Assembly: GCA_001800245.1 (NCBI GenBank)
Contig: MGVA01000033.1
Span: 1-64,000, forward strand
Direction of reading: 5' to 3'
Length of the DNA stretch: 64,000 bases
Source of the DNA: Elusimicrobia bacterium RIFOXYA12_FULL_51_18
GTDB lineage: Bacteria > Elusimicrobiota > Elusimicrobia > Elusimicrobiales > UBA9959
Shown here piece by piece: positions 8,016 to 16,326 of the stretch (position 1 is its first letter; the number at the start of each line of letters is the position of its first letter). The notes under the pieces are model-generated. The model was not told the origin of the DNA, did not search any database, and saw only the letters and a list, made by a program, of their open reading frames with translations. The position numbers were made by a program, and so were the translations under genes.

Positions 8016-9782
8016 TTACTCCGTATCGGTTTTAACCTTAAGGCCTTTTTTGAGTCCCATCAGAGCGATATATTCCGCCATCTCGGCCTGCGTGAGAGAC
8101 CCCATCCGGCTCTTAAGCTCTTTGCGCTTGCGCTCCAGTGAAAGTTTTCTCAGCGTCTCCGCGGCCTTAGCAGCATTCTGTGTGGTATTCATGTCGGGAC
8201 CCATCTCTTCCACCGACAGCTTCATTATGATCCCCGCGTATTCGGGCAAAAGTTCCACCAGGCGGGGGATGGTTTTTGCCGGATCTTCTCCCGCCAAGTC
8301 CTTAACGGCTGAAAATATCCTTTTTGAAACCGGGTTCTGAAAATCCGCTTCCGTCAGGTCTTTTACGCAGGCGATCAGGCCCGGGTCCTTTACCAGCAGG
8401 TGGATGAATCCGAGTTCAATGGCCGGTACTTCAGGGAGCGCGGGGGCCCCGGCGCCGTGCCCCGGAGCGTCGCGTCGCGGGGCGGGCGCGTAAACTGATT
8501 TTTTCTTGAGCTGGCGCAGGACGGATTCCTGGGTGACGTCAAAACGGGTGGCCAGCGTCTTGACCCATTCGCTCTTAAGGATCTCGTCGCTTTGTTTTAC
8601 CACGGTGTCCAGGAGCGTTTCTATAAGTTTTGCCTTATCCTGGGAGGCCATGGCGTCGGGACGGTCGCGCAGCAGGGCGGAGATCCTGAATTCCAGGGGA
8701 TCGGCTGCCTGGGCCAGTTTGGAGTCGAAGGCCTCGCGCCCGTATTCGTTCAGGTATTCGTCGGGGTCCAGGCTTTCGCCCAAATCGGCCACCTTTACGT
8801 ACATGCCGGCTTCCATGAAAATATCTGAAGCCCGCACGGAGGCGTTGATGCCGGCTTCATCCGCGTCGAACATCAGGATGGTGTCCTTTGAATAGCGCTT
8901 TATGAAAGCCGCGTGTTCGGCGGAGAGCGCCGTGCCCAACGGGGCCACCGCGAACGTGACGCCGTGCTGGTGCGCGGCAATGACGTCCATGTATCCCTCC
9001 AGGATCAGTATGCGTCCTTCTTTACGGATCTGGGGCAGGGCCTCGTGGATGCCGTACAGTGTGCGGCGTTTGGAAAAAAGCGGGGTCTCCGGGGAGTTGA
9101 GATATTTTGGCTGCTGGCCGTCATCCAGGGCGCGGCCGCCGAAGGCTATGACGTCTCCCGTGGAGTTGCGTATGGGGAACATCACGCGGTTTCTGAAATA
9201 GTCGGTGACGGAGCCGTTGTCGCGCACGCCGGCCAGGCCGGCCGTTACGATCAGCTCTTTTGAGAATTTCTGGCGTTCCAGTTCGGCCGTCAGGGAAGGC
9301 TCGCCTGGGGCGAAGCCGAGTCCGAAATGCTCCACGGTGGCTTTATTTATCTTCCTCCCGCCCAGGTACAGGCGGACCTTTTCCCCGTTGGAAGAGAATA
9401 GCAGTTTTTTGTAAAATTCGGCGGCGGCGGTTAGGACCTTTTTCAGGTCCAGCCGTTCTTTTTCTTTGGCGCTCAGCTGGTGATACTCGGTCTCAGCCCA
9501 AGGGATGCCGGCTTTGTGGGAAAGTTTCTTAAGGGTCTCTACGAAAGTCAGACCCTCTATCTTCATGACAAAAGTGAACATATCCCCGCCCTCGTTGCAA
9601 CCGAAGCAGTAAAACATCTGTTTATCCTGGCTGACGGTGAAGGAGGGTGTCTTTTCGTTGTGGAAAGGGCAGACGGCCTTGTAATTGCGGCCGGTCCTGC
9701 GGAGCGAGGGGATATAATCCTGCACCACGTCCACAATGTCCAGTTTTTCCCGTATTGAGTCGGCGACGCCGTGAGAAGTCAT
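8016..9782 (-). CDS. dnaG: DNA primase
   Basis: A 588-residue bacterial primase that makes RNA primers at the replication fork. The N-terminal CHC2 zinc-binding domain shows CPFHNEKTPSF and FYCFGC. The catalytic core follows, with the Toprim signature EGYMDV and the acidic MFDADEAG motif. The C-terminal helical region (about 450-588) is where DnaB helicase would bind. It lies between rpsU and rpoD in the conserved macromolecular-synthesis operon. No strong Shine-Dalgarno precedes the ATG. Confidence 0.97.
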   Translation of the reverse strand: MTSHGVADSIREKLDIVDVVQDYIPSLRRTGRNYKAVCPFHNEKTPSFTVSQDKQMFYCFGCNEGGDMFTFVMKIEGLTFVETLKKLSHKAGIPWAETEYHQLSAKEKERLDLKKVLTAAAEFYKKLLFSSNGEKVRLYLGGRKINKATVEHFGLGFAPGEPSLTAELERQKFSKELIVTAGLAGVRDNGSVTDYFRNRVMFPIRNSTGDVIAFGGRALDDGQQPKYLNSPETPLFSKRRTLYGIHEALPQIRKEGRILILEGYMDVIAAHQHGVTFAVAPLGTALSAEHAAFIKRYSKDTILMFDADEAGINASVRASDIFMEAGMYVKVADLGESLDPDEYLNEYGREAFDSKLAQAADPLEFRISALLRDRPDAMASQDKAKLIETLLDTVVKQSDEILKSEWVKTLATRFDVTQESVLRQLKKKSVYAPAPRRDAPGHGAGAPALPEVPAIELGFIHLLVKDPGLIACVKDLTEADFQNPVSKRIFSAVKDLAGEDPAKTIPRLVELLPEYAGIIMKLSVEEMGPDMNTTQNAAKAAETLRKLSLERKRKELKSRMGSLTQAEMAEYIALMGLKKGLKVKTDTE

Positions 9783-9900
9783 CGGTAATTATTTCCGGAC
9801 CGAGCGCTGTTATGAGATCCTAAACAGGATCCTGCGTACGCCCAAAGGCGGGACCGGCGCTATCACCCCGGGCCCTGCGTGAGCGTGTTGAGTGAAAATA

Positions 9901-9929
9901 TCCCCGCGCCGCCTTGCGGAGCGCGGGGA
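9901..9929 (-). terminator. Hairpin between rpsU and dnaG (possible attenuator)
   Basis: CCCCGCGC pairs with GCGCGGGG, followed on the minus strand by ATATTTTC. In E. coli a partial terminator lies at this point of the rpsU-dnaG-rpoD operon. The position here suggests the same use: abundant S21 message and less primase. Confidence 0.65.
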
Positions 9930-9946
9930 CAGAGTAAGACAGGAGG

Positions 9947-10141
9947 TTAGTAAGACGGTCTTCTGTTCTTACGAAGTTTGCGTCTCATCTCCTCGGATTT
10001 CAGCTTCCGTTTGAGGCTGGGGGAAAGGTAGTGCTCCCTGCGCTTGATCTCTTTCAGAATGCCGTTCTTCTCGCACTCGTGCTTGAAGCGCCTGAGCGCC
10101 TCCTCTATGTTCTCTTCTTCTCTGAGTTTAATGAAAACCAC
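9947..10141 (-). CDS. rpsU: 30S ribosomal protein bS21
   Basis: A short, very basic protein with the bS21 signature (EALRRFKHECEKNGIL, then KRREHY). The track start is a GTG at 10153. The GTG at 10141 is preferred because AGGTGG lies 8 nt ahead and the N-terminus MVFIKLREEENIE then matches family length. First gene of the rpsU-dnaG-rpoD operon. Confidence 0.93.
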   Translation of the reverse strand: MVFIKLREEENIEEALRRFKHECEKNGILKEIKRREHYLSPSLKRKLKSEEMRRKLRKNRRPSY

Positions 10142-10188
10142 GAATATCACCACCTTTGTGCTAACAGCTAGTATTCACCAAATCGTTC

Positions 10189-10530
10189 TCAGCCCGGGGG
10201 CCAGTTCATTTTCCGTCCGGCAAGCAGGTGGTAGTGCAGATGGTCCACCGATTGCCCGGCTTTGCGGCCGTTATTGGCGACGAGTCTGAAATTTTCGGCT
10301 ACGCCCAGTTTTTCCGCTATCTCTCTGGCGGCGTATTGCATCTTTCCCAGCAGTAAAACATCTTCCGGAGCCGCTTGCGAGAGCCGGACTATGTGTTTCT
10401 TTGGCACGATGATAATATGAACCGGAGCCTGTGGATTTAAATCATGGAAGGCCGTCAATTCATCGGTCTCATGCACAAGCTTGGCATCGATCTCGTGCCC
10501 GGCTATTTTACAGAAAATACAGTCCGCCAT
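10189..10530 (-). CDS. HIT family nucleotide hydrolase/transferase (HinT-like)
   Basis: A 113-residue histidine-triad protein that acts on nucleoside phosphoramidates or related nucleotides. It has CIFCKI at the N-terminus (zinc-type Cys pair), NPQAPVHIIIVPKKH in the middle and the triad HLHYHLL near the C-terminus. No Shine-Dalgarno precedes the ATG; a TATACT box ends 7 nt upstream, so it may be leaderless. The gene is upstream of rpsU on the same strand, but a separate unit is likely. Confidence 0.93.
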   Translation of the reverse strand: MADCIFCKIAGHEIDAKLVHETDELTAFHDLNPQAPVHIIIVPKKHIVRLSQAAPEDVLLLGKMQYAAREIAEKLGVAENFRLVANNGRKAGQSVDHLHYHLLAGRKMNWPPG

Positions 10531-10666
10531 TATTATTAGTATATTTTATTAGTTTTTAGAGGTGTTAAGCAAGGTAAATGGCTGCCGCGTTCCGGAATTA
10601 CTATGGTTTATCAGAACGGCATGAATGCGAAGGCAGAAGATGAGCTCCGGCCGGTGAGTGGGTATT

Positions 10667-10698
10667 AACCTGAAAAATTCAACTGAATTTTTCAGGTT
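10667..10698. repeat. Perfect 32-nt palindrome (family B, copy 2)
   Basis: AACCTGAAAAATTCA-AC-TGAATTTTTCAGGTT. This is the best-preserved member of the short palindrome family, lying between the AphA-like gene and the HIT gene. It could act as a transcript end or a protein-binding site. Confidence 0.65.
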
Positions 10699-10725
10699 AG
10701 TTCGGAAGAGGTAGGCAGGCGCGCG

Positions 10726-11313
10726 TTAAAACTCGGAGAGCGGCAAAACCGGCTCTTTGAACTTGTGTGGGGTGGATTCTGACGGCAGCACAGATTTCCT
10801 GCCTTTGCGTATCCTGACGGCCCACACTCCGGCCTTACGGGCCTGGATGATATCGGCGTCCGAGGCCGCGAAATAGATGGTGAAATGTTTTTTTTCCAGC
10901 AGCTCGTATTTCTGGTTTTCGTCGTCGGCGAAATAAAAGTCGTCAGCCAGCGGTTTCCAGTTTTGGACCAGGGAATCCGAACCCGCCGGGTCCCGCTGGC
11001 AGAGGATGGCTGTTTTAAAACCGAAGGCTTTAAAAAACCAGGCCGTAAGCCATACAGCGGGCTTGGTCCGCTCAAGTTTATAGGAACGGTTGACCGCGTT
11101 CCAGTAGTCCTTGGAGCCTGGTTCCGTTTTAATTTCCAACGCGCTTTTAAAAGCGGGCGTGGAAAAGGCCAGGCCGTCGTCGTATTCAAAACCGGCGCGC
11201 AGTCCCATGAGCGTGAAAACGCTGAAAAAGACCGCCCAGGTTGCCGCCAGTAAAGAGAATATCTTGAACCGCAGCATCCATTTTTTCAGGAAAGCATCAA
11301 GTGTCTGCAACAT
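10726..11313 (-). CDS. Membrane-anchored class B acid phosphatase-like HAD protein, catalytic motifs altered
   Basis: A 195-residue protein with one N-terminal hydrophobic helix (IFSLLAATWAVFFSVFTLMG). The rest aligns by eye with the AphA/class B phosphatase layout: FEYDDGLAFSTPAF where active enzymes have FDIDDTVLFSSP, IYFAASDADIIQARKAGV where they have FYGDSDNDITAARDVG, and a similar C-terminal tail. The nucleophile Asp is Glu, the Thr is Gly, and the GDSDND acidic loop is degraded, so catalysis is doubtful. It lies 6 nt downstream of the 5'-nucleotidase-like pseudoenzyme and is probably in its operon. Confidence 0.6.
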   Translation of the reverse strand: MLQTLDAFLKKWMLRFKIFSLLAATWAVFFSVFTLMGLRAGFEYDDGLAFSTPAFKSALEIKTEPGSKDYWNAVNRSYKLERTKPAVWLTAWFFKAFGFKTAILCQRDPAGSDSLVQNWKPLADDFYFADDENQKYELLEKKHFTIYFAASDADIIQARKAGVWAVRIRKGRKSVLPSESTPHKFKEPVLPLSEF

Positions 11314-11319
11314 GGTTTT

Positions 11320-12798
11320 TCATTCCGTCCTTATGATGCGGTTGAGATCGGGTTTGGGCGTTACCGCATGGCGGGAAAAACACCATCCGAGAACCTCGCG
11401 CAGGAATCGTTTGGAATTGACGAATTCGGTCGCGCTTGAAAGAAGAGAGTAATCCTTGTCGTTGACTATGGCATCCGGAACCGCGATACGGTAGATGTGG
11501 TCGGGTCTTACAGGTTGTCCGCCTATACTAAGCCGCTCCACCGCCGGACCCTGCATGCGTATCTCCATTCCCGATACGCTTATATCCCTGGAAACCGTTT
11601 CTATGGCGCGTTTCAGGTCCTCACCGCGGATCTTCACGAAGACCACGCTGGTGTCAAAGGGGAGAACCCTGTAGAGGTCGCCGTCTGTCACTGGGCCTTT
11701 CAGGATGTCTCCGTCCAGCACCGCATTATTGATGATGGAGGCGTCGGATCTGGCCCAACGCTTCACGCAGTCAGCGGTGAAATTTCCAAGCGGGGAGGCG
11801 GAATCTTCCGTTTTTCGTATGTCCGACGCTGCCGCGCCTACGCGCCTGGAAAAAAGCCTGGTTATGACGGCGCGCTGCCTGGTTACGGTTTTCAGCGTGC
11901 CCGCATCTTCTCCGTATTTATCTTTTTCCAGGCGGATGTTCTTAAACCTCGCGTTTACAAGGCGGCCGGTATCGGGGTCTATTGAAAGCTCTATCCTGGC
12001 CGCGGCCGTAAGTCTGGGAGGCACGGGCATAACCCATGCTTTATTCACCCGTATCGGTTTTTTAAGCCCCGGATCATCGGTGATGATCAGGTCCAGCCGC
12101 GGCAGTTTGTCAAGGAACGCGGTGTAGAAATCTTTTCCGGCCTGTTTTTTCGGATTGACTCCCAGGAGGAGAACGGTGATGCGCGCTCCGCTTTCCTTCA
12201 GCGCCTTAAATGCGCGTTCTATCTCGTAACTCTCTTTCTCAAGTTTATAGTTAGGGAAGTACCTCCGGATATTGAACTTTTCCGGATCCATGACGGTTAC
12301 GGCCATAAAGCCGATCTTGGTTCCGCCGGAAGTTATGACCTGCTGACTTTTTATGAAAGCCGGTTTTCTATTGTTCCTTAAGTATAGGTTAGAGGCCAGG
12401 ACCGTGAACGAGGATGCTCGAACCAGCTTCTCAAGATCGGAGGGGGAAAGAGTGAGGTCTTCCGGCCCCAGGGCGGATACCGTATAGGGGATAGCGTTCA
12501 TGCAATCAGCTACCGCCGCGCCCTTGGTCAGATAGCCTTCCGGCGTCTCGCTGAACCAGTTGCCCAGGTCTACCGCAAGTTTAGCGGTTTTCTCCAGATC
12601 GTACACTTTGCGCAGTACCGCGTAGCCGCCTGTATCGGTTGTTTCTTTTTTTGAGCCGGGTTCGGGCCTGGACCAAAGCCAGCCGCCGGAACGGGCGGTG
12701 GCGTAGATAGTCACTTTCTCTGTTTTTGAGCAGGCGGCAAAGGACGAAAGGAGCGCCACTATCATTGCCAACCGAGACGTAAATCTTAGGAGACTCAT
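11320..12798 (-). CDS. 5'-nucleotidase-family lipoprotein lacking the metal ligands
   Basis: A 492-residue paralogue of the next gene, with a lipoprotein-type signal (LLSSFAAC). The two-domain plan is intact, including the C-terminal substrate domain (LPFDTSVVFVKIRGEDLK). The metallophosphatase motifs are erased: ATARSGG for the DVHG region, DLGNW for DSGDT, LGPED for VGNHE, LLGVNP for LAHLG and ITDDPG for IGGHNH. It cannot bind the two metals in the usual way, so a binding or scaffolding role is more likely than hydrolysis. It lies 60 nt downstream of the intact paralogue. Confidence 0.75.
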   Translation of the reverse strand: MSLLRFTSRLAMIVALLSSFAACSKTEKVTIYATARSGGWLWSRPEPGSKKETTDTGGYAVLRKVYDLEKTAKLAVDLGNWFSETPEGYLTKGAAVADCMNAIPYTVSALGPEDLTLSPSDLEKLVRASSFTVLASNLYLRNNRKPAFIKSQQVITSGGTKIGFMAVTVMDPEKFNIRRYFPNYKLEKESYEIERAFKALKESGARITVLLLGVNPKKQAGKDFYTAFLDKLPRLDLIITDDPGLKKPIRVNKAWVMPVPPRLTAAARIELSIDPDTGRLVNARFKNIRLEKDKYGEDAGTLKTVTRQRAVITRLFSRRVGAAASDIRKTEDSASPLGNFTADCVKRWARSDASIINNAVLDGDILKGPVTDGDLYRVLPFDTSVVFVKIRGEDLKRAIETVSRDISVSGMEIRMQGPAVERLSIGGQPVRPDHIYRIAVPDAIVNDKDYSLLSSATEFVNSKRFLREVLGWCFSRHAVTPKPDLNRIIRTE

Positions 12799-12858
12799 AG
12801 TAAATAATCACCCACGGAGATCCGCCAGCGGCAGGCTGCGGGCCGCGAAGTTCCCCGG

Positions 12859-14424
12859 TCAGTCCAGTTTTATAAATCTGGGACCGGCAGGCATTTTTAG
12901 GGGCGAAGTTTCTTTTAAGTCCTTGATCAGATATTCCCTTACGGGCAGCATGGTATCCGTAAGCTCTTTTCCCTCGTTAAATGCCCTGCCTCCGGAGCCG
13001 CCGCCGGCAAGATAGTTGTTCGTGACGACCGTAAATTCATCCCCATCTGTGATGACTTTTTCATCCTTCTCCAGGGTTATATCCGTGACTTTGTCTTCGG
13101 GGGACAACTTGAATTTTACGGTGAGGCCGGAGATCTGTATCTTAGCCCTGCCGCCGCGCATATTGTCTCTGATAAGTTTTTTAATATTGGTCCCCGTCAT
13201 TTTTAGTTTGACGAGGGTGTTCTCAAACGGCATGACCTGGTATATGTCCCGCATCTTCAGAGTCCCTTTCGTCAGGACGGATCTGATTCCAGCGGTATTC
13301 TGGAACGCCATGTCGGTTCCGGCCTGCCGGCGCATCGCGTCGGTCATCCAATTCCCTATGGGGGAATCGAGGCCGGCTGCTGCAATTCCCAGGTCAACCT
13401 CGCTGCTGCCCAGGAATTTGTCCATTTCTTTTTCCACTGATACGCTGAATTTTTTTATGGTTTCAATTACTTCGGGGTCTTCCCCGGTTGTATCGGTCCA
13501 GAGGGGGACGATCTCGTCCCTGGCGCCCTTGAACTTGCCGGTAGTATCGTCGAATTCCAGATCTATCCTGCTGACATCGGTGAGCCCGTAGTAACTCTCC
13601 GCTATCAGAACTCCGCTTTGCTTGTCGAGGTAGCCTTTCATGAGTCCGACATGATTGTGTCCTCCTATAACCACATTGGCTCCCTTGGCGGCCCGGGCTA
13701 TGGGTAGGGTCCCGGACGCGGTTTCTTCTTCGGTATCGGTAAAAGTCCAGGTGGAGATATCTATCATCGGTCCCACGCTTGCGCCGAATCCGAGATGTGC
13801 AAGAATTATAATGGCATCCGGATTCAGCTTTTTAACCTCTTCGGTCCACTTGGTGGCTTCCTCCGCTTCATTCTTGAAACCAAGATGTTTTACATGTAGG
13901 GGTAATGTGGAGGTGGCAGTGTGTCTGCCGGCGATGCCTATAATGGCTATCTTTTTGCCGGCTTTTTCGACTATCGTGTAGGGCTTTAGATAGGACGGTT
14001 CTTTGCCGGTGTCTTTAACATATATATTTGCTCCCAGCCATGGAAAAGAAGAGCTGGATACGAGGAATTTGAGATTGTCTTCGCTATAATCGTACTCGTG
14101 GTTCCCTACGCAGGCGGCCGAGTAGCCCAGCTGGTTCATGAGGGAGACCGAGGCCATTCCCTTGGTCAGGTTGCCTTCCGGGGTTCCTTGGAAAGTATCT
14201 CCGGAATCAAGGAGTATATAAGGGTTCTTCTCTTGTTTGATAAGAGAAGAAAGAGCCGGGAAGCCGCCTATGGACCGGGTGGAGTTTTCTTTGGACCATG
14301 TCGCGGTTCGGGAGGAATACCAGCCGTGTACGTCGCTGGTGTGATAGACTGAGATCGTCACGGCGGAAAGGTCCGGCCTGACAGCCAACGTTAAAAATGT
14401 CAAAAGAATAAGTGTCTTTTTCAT
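12859..14424 (-). CDS. Secreted 5'-nucleotidase / UshA-family metallophosphatase
   Basis: About 521 residues from the ATG at 14424, chosen because GGAG sits 6 nt ahead and it opens the signal peptide MKKTLILLTFLTLAV. All metallophosphatase motifs are present: TSDVHGW, DSGDTFQGTPEG, VGNHEYDY, LAHLGFG and GGHNHVG. The C-terminal 5'-nucleotidase domain follows (about 340-510, GNWMTDAMRR and MPFENTLVKLKM). It probably dephosphorylates nucleotides in the periplasm for nucleoside salvage. It is followed by its degenerate paralogue. Confidence 0.92.
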   Translation of the reverse strand: MKKTLILLTFLTLAVRPDLSAVTISVYHTSDVHGWYSSRTATWSKENSTRSIGGFPALSSLIKQEKNPYILLDSGDTFQGTPEGNLTKGMASVSLMNQLGYSAACVGNHEYDYSEDNLKFLVSSSSFPWLGANIYVKDTGKEPSYLKPYTIVEKAGKKIAIIGIAGRHTATSTLPLHVKHLGFKNEAEEATKWTEEVKKLNPDAIIILAHLGFGASVGPMIDISTWTFTDTEEETASGTLPIARAAKGANVVIGGHNHVGLMKGYLDKQSGVLIAESYYGLTDVSRIDLEFDDTTGKFKGARDEIVPLWTDTTGEDPEVIETIKKFSVSVEKEMDKFLGSSEVDLGIAAAGLDSPIGNWMTDAMRRQAGTDMAFQNTAGIRSVLTKGTLKMRDIYQVMPFENTLVKLKMTGTNIKKLIRDNMRGGRAKIQISGLTVKFKLSPEDKVTDITLEKDEKVITDGDEFTVVTNNYLAGGGSGGRAFNEGKELTDTMLPVREYLIKDLKETSPLKMPAGPRFIKLD

Positions 14425-14435
14425 GAGGATCTCCA

Positions 14436-14972
14436 TTAGAACGTCCGGGCCAGAAGTTCCGTATAATCGTTAACGGCACAGACAGTTTTTTCAAGGCCTG
14501 AGTATATCCTACTAAATTTAAGATTGGGGATAAAATTCGCGTCGTCCGTCTTCACGGCTCTTAGGGCCAAAGCCAGGCCTTTTGAGGCCGAGGATAGGTT
14601 CTTTGCCGCCTCCGCCGATGTGTTAGAGGCCGGTCGGGAGATGAAGTCCGCATGGAGTTGCAAGGCGCGTTCGGTAAAAAGCAGGACCTCTATGGATTCA
14701 TCGTCCGGTTTTAATTCATGAAGCCGCAGATCTAAAAAGGTCCTTTCCAGGCATGCCCCGGCGGTTTCCAGCTGCGCCAGCAGGCCGGTTCGGCCGGGGC
14801 CGGTTTCTCTCATCAGTGGGCGGGCCCGGGTCACGGCGTTGGAAAAACGGGTGAAGCGCTTTTGTGTTCCGGCGCCGGAGGCCGCTATGGAACGGCAGAT
14901 TTCGGCCAGCGTCAGCGTGAGACGGCGTAATTCATAACGCGGCTGGTCCTGGAATCTTAATAAAAGGCTCAT
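14436..14972 (-). CDS. Alpha-helical protein of unknown function
   Basis: A 178-residue, Leu/Ala/Arg-rich protein with no signal peptide, membrane segment or motif that I recognise. It appears all-helical. It ends 12 nt before the 5'-nucleotidase start and is probably the first gene of that minus-strand set. Function unknown. Confidence 0.6.
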   Translation of the reverse strand: MSLLLRFQDQPRYELRRLTLTLAEICRSIAASGAGTQKRFTRFSNAVTRARPLMRETGPGRTGLLAQLETAGACLERTFLDLRLHELKPDDESIEVLLFTERALQLHADFISRPASNTSAEAAKNLSSASKGLALALRAVKTDDANFIPNLKFSRIYSGLEKTVCAVNDYTELLARTF

Positions 14973-15051
14973 AGATAAGGTTTTGCGAGCGTTTTTATGG
15001 ATTTATCGTGGTGCTCTCCGCTATAGGGCATGTTACCATACGCACTAACGA

Positions 15052-15082
15052 AAACGCGGGAAGGTTCTGCCTTCCCGCGTTC
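15052..15082 (-). terminator. Terminator after rplM-rpsI
   Basis: On the minus strand AACGCGGGAAGG pairs with CCTTCCCGCGTT, followed by TTCG, 22 bases beyond the rpsI stop. The stem is strong and the T-tract short. Confidence 0.65.
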
Positions 15083-15103
15083 GTCGTTCCACCGAGGTGT
15101 CGC

Positions 15104-15499
15104 CTAACGTTTGGAGAACTGGAATCTCTTCCTGGCTTTCGGCTGGCCGGGTTTCTTTCTTTCCACCATTCTGGGATCCCGGGTGAGGAAACCGGCTTTT
15201 TTCATTGAGGAATGGAAGCTTTCCCCAAGACTGGCTATGGCGCGGGCTACGCCGTGCCGGATAGCGCCGGCCTGGCTGGAAAGCCCGCCGCCCACCACTT
15301 TCGCGATGCAATCGAATTTCTGGTCTTTGGCCAGATCAAAAGGGGAAGTGATTACATATTTCAGGCGGGGATTGTTGCCGAAATAAGCTTCGGGTGTTTT
15401 GGTGTTTATGGTGACTTTGCCTTCTCCGTTTTGTACCAGTTTTACCTGGGCCACGGAGGTCTTCCTTCTGCCGGTAGCGGTTATGATATTTTTTTCCAT
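15104..15499 (-). CDS. rpsI: 30S ribosomal protein uS9
   Basis: A 131-residue uS9: TGRRKTSVAQV near the N-terminus, VGGGLSSQAGAIRHGVARA in the core and the basic tail RKKPGQPKARKRFQFSKR, whose last Arg reaches the P-site tRNA. It lies 4 bases after rplM with AGGATAA ahead of the ATG. Confidence 0.98.
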   Translation of the reverse strand: MEKNIITATGRRKTSVAQVKLVQNGEGKVTINTKTPEAYFGNNPRLKYVITSPFDLAKDQKFDCIAKVVGGGLSSQAGAIRHGVARAIASLGESFHSSMKKAGFLTRDPRMVERKKPGQPKARKRFQFSKR

Positions 15500-15503
15500 T
15501 AAA

Positions 15504-15953
15504 TTATCCTTTTATAACTGACGCTTGTTTATCGGTTTTGGTTCCGTACTGGTCTTGCTCGCCTACGAAAAGCTTGAGTCTCTTGAGGCGTCCGTGGCGC
15601 AGCTTGTTGGAATCCAGCATGCGTTTTACGGCTAGCTCCAGGACTTTTGTGGGGTCTTTTTCCATCTGCCTTTTATAGGGGATGGTCTTGGCGCCGGAGG
15701 CGTAGCCGGAGTGGCGGAAGTAAAATTTATCTTCTTCCTTGTTGCCGGTAACTTTCACCTTGGCCACATTTGTCACCACTACGAAATCTCCGCAGTCCAT
15801 GTTGGGGGTGTATGTCCTCTTGTGTTTGCCGATAAGCAGAACGGCGATCTTGGAGGCCAGTCTGCCGAGGATCTGTCCGGAGGCGTCGAAATAATGCCAT
15901 TTCCTGGTGGTATCCACTTCTTTAGCGCCGGGTAAAGTTGTTTTTTGTATCAT
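15504..15953 (-). CDS. rplM: 50S ribosomal protein uL13
   Basis: A 149-residue uL13: WHYFDASGQILGRLASKIA, LIGKHKRTYTPNMDCGDFVVV and the C-terminal LKRLKLFVGEQ. It is an early assembly protein and first gene of the rplM-rpsI pair. No Shine-Dalgarno precedes the ATG, and the -10 box ends 9 nt away, so the message is probably leaderless. Confidence 0.98.
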   Translation of the reverse strand: MIQKTTLPGAKEVDTTRKWHYFDASGQILGRLASKIAVLLIGKHKRTYTPNMDCGDFVVVTNVAKVKVTGNKEEDKFYFRHSGYASGAKTIPYKRQMEKDPTKVLELAVKRMLDSNKLRHGRLKRLKLFVGEQDQYGTKTDKQASVIKG

Positions 15954-15962
15954 AGTAGGTCT

Positions 15963-15991
15963 ATAGTAGCAATTTTTATCCTTTATGTAAA
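15963..15991 (-). promoter_or_regulatory. Sigma-70-type promoter of rplM
   Basis: On the minus strand TTTACA, 17-nt spacer, TACTAT preceded by TGC. The -10 ends 9 nt before the ATG, the same geometry as at rplU. Confidence 0.65.
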
Positions 15992-16045
15992 CCCCGTATT
16001 CTTGAGAGGATTGATAACTCGAACAATCGTATTATAGCATTAATC

Positions 16046-16069
16046 CTGAAAAATGCGGTTGCATTTTTC
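16046..16069. repeat. Short palindrome (family B, copy 3)
   Basis: CTGAAAAATGC-GGTT-GCATTTTTC, of the same design as the palindromes at 5991, 10667 and 45301. It lies directly before a family A intergenic repeat. Confidence 0.5.
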
Positions 16070-16080
16070 CCCTTCGCAGT

Positions 16081-16255
16081 TTTTGGAGCGAAACAAAAAA
16101 CGTGGAGCGCAGCATAGCTGGGCTATCTAAGCGATGTCCGTGACGCGGTTGCAGCCCAATGCCTGCGCAGACGCCGTATCAAGGGCCTCCGGCATGCTCG
16201 CTCGTCACGCCTCGCAGCCATCTCAAATCCAAGCCTCCTATAAAATTTCGGGTTT
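16081..16255. repeat. Family A intergenic repeat, copy 1
   Basis: Two blocks match the element at 22198-22465: TTGGAGCGAAACAA...GCATAGCTGGGCTAT.TAAGCGAT...TTGCAGCCCAA and, further on, GCCTC...AAATC.AGCCTCC. No perfect terminal repeats are seen here. With copy B3 it fills the gene-free stretch between rplM and the response-regulator remnant (15954-16326). Confidence 0.6.
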
Positions 16256-16326
16256 GCTATTTGTGTATCCTGTAAGCTGTCCGGGATAAAAGGTGGTCGC
16301 CGCAAGGCCGCCCCAGTAATAGGCGG

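Noticed and set aside
16123-16305. 60-codon ORF in the family A repeat
   Set aside because: The repeat copy at 22 kb does not keep this frame, so it is not coding.
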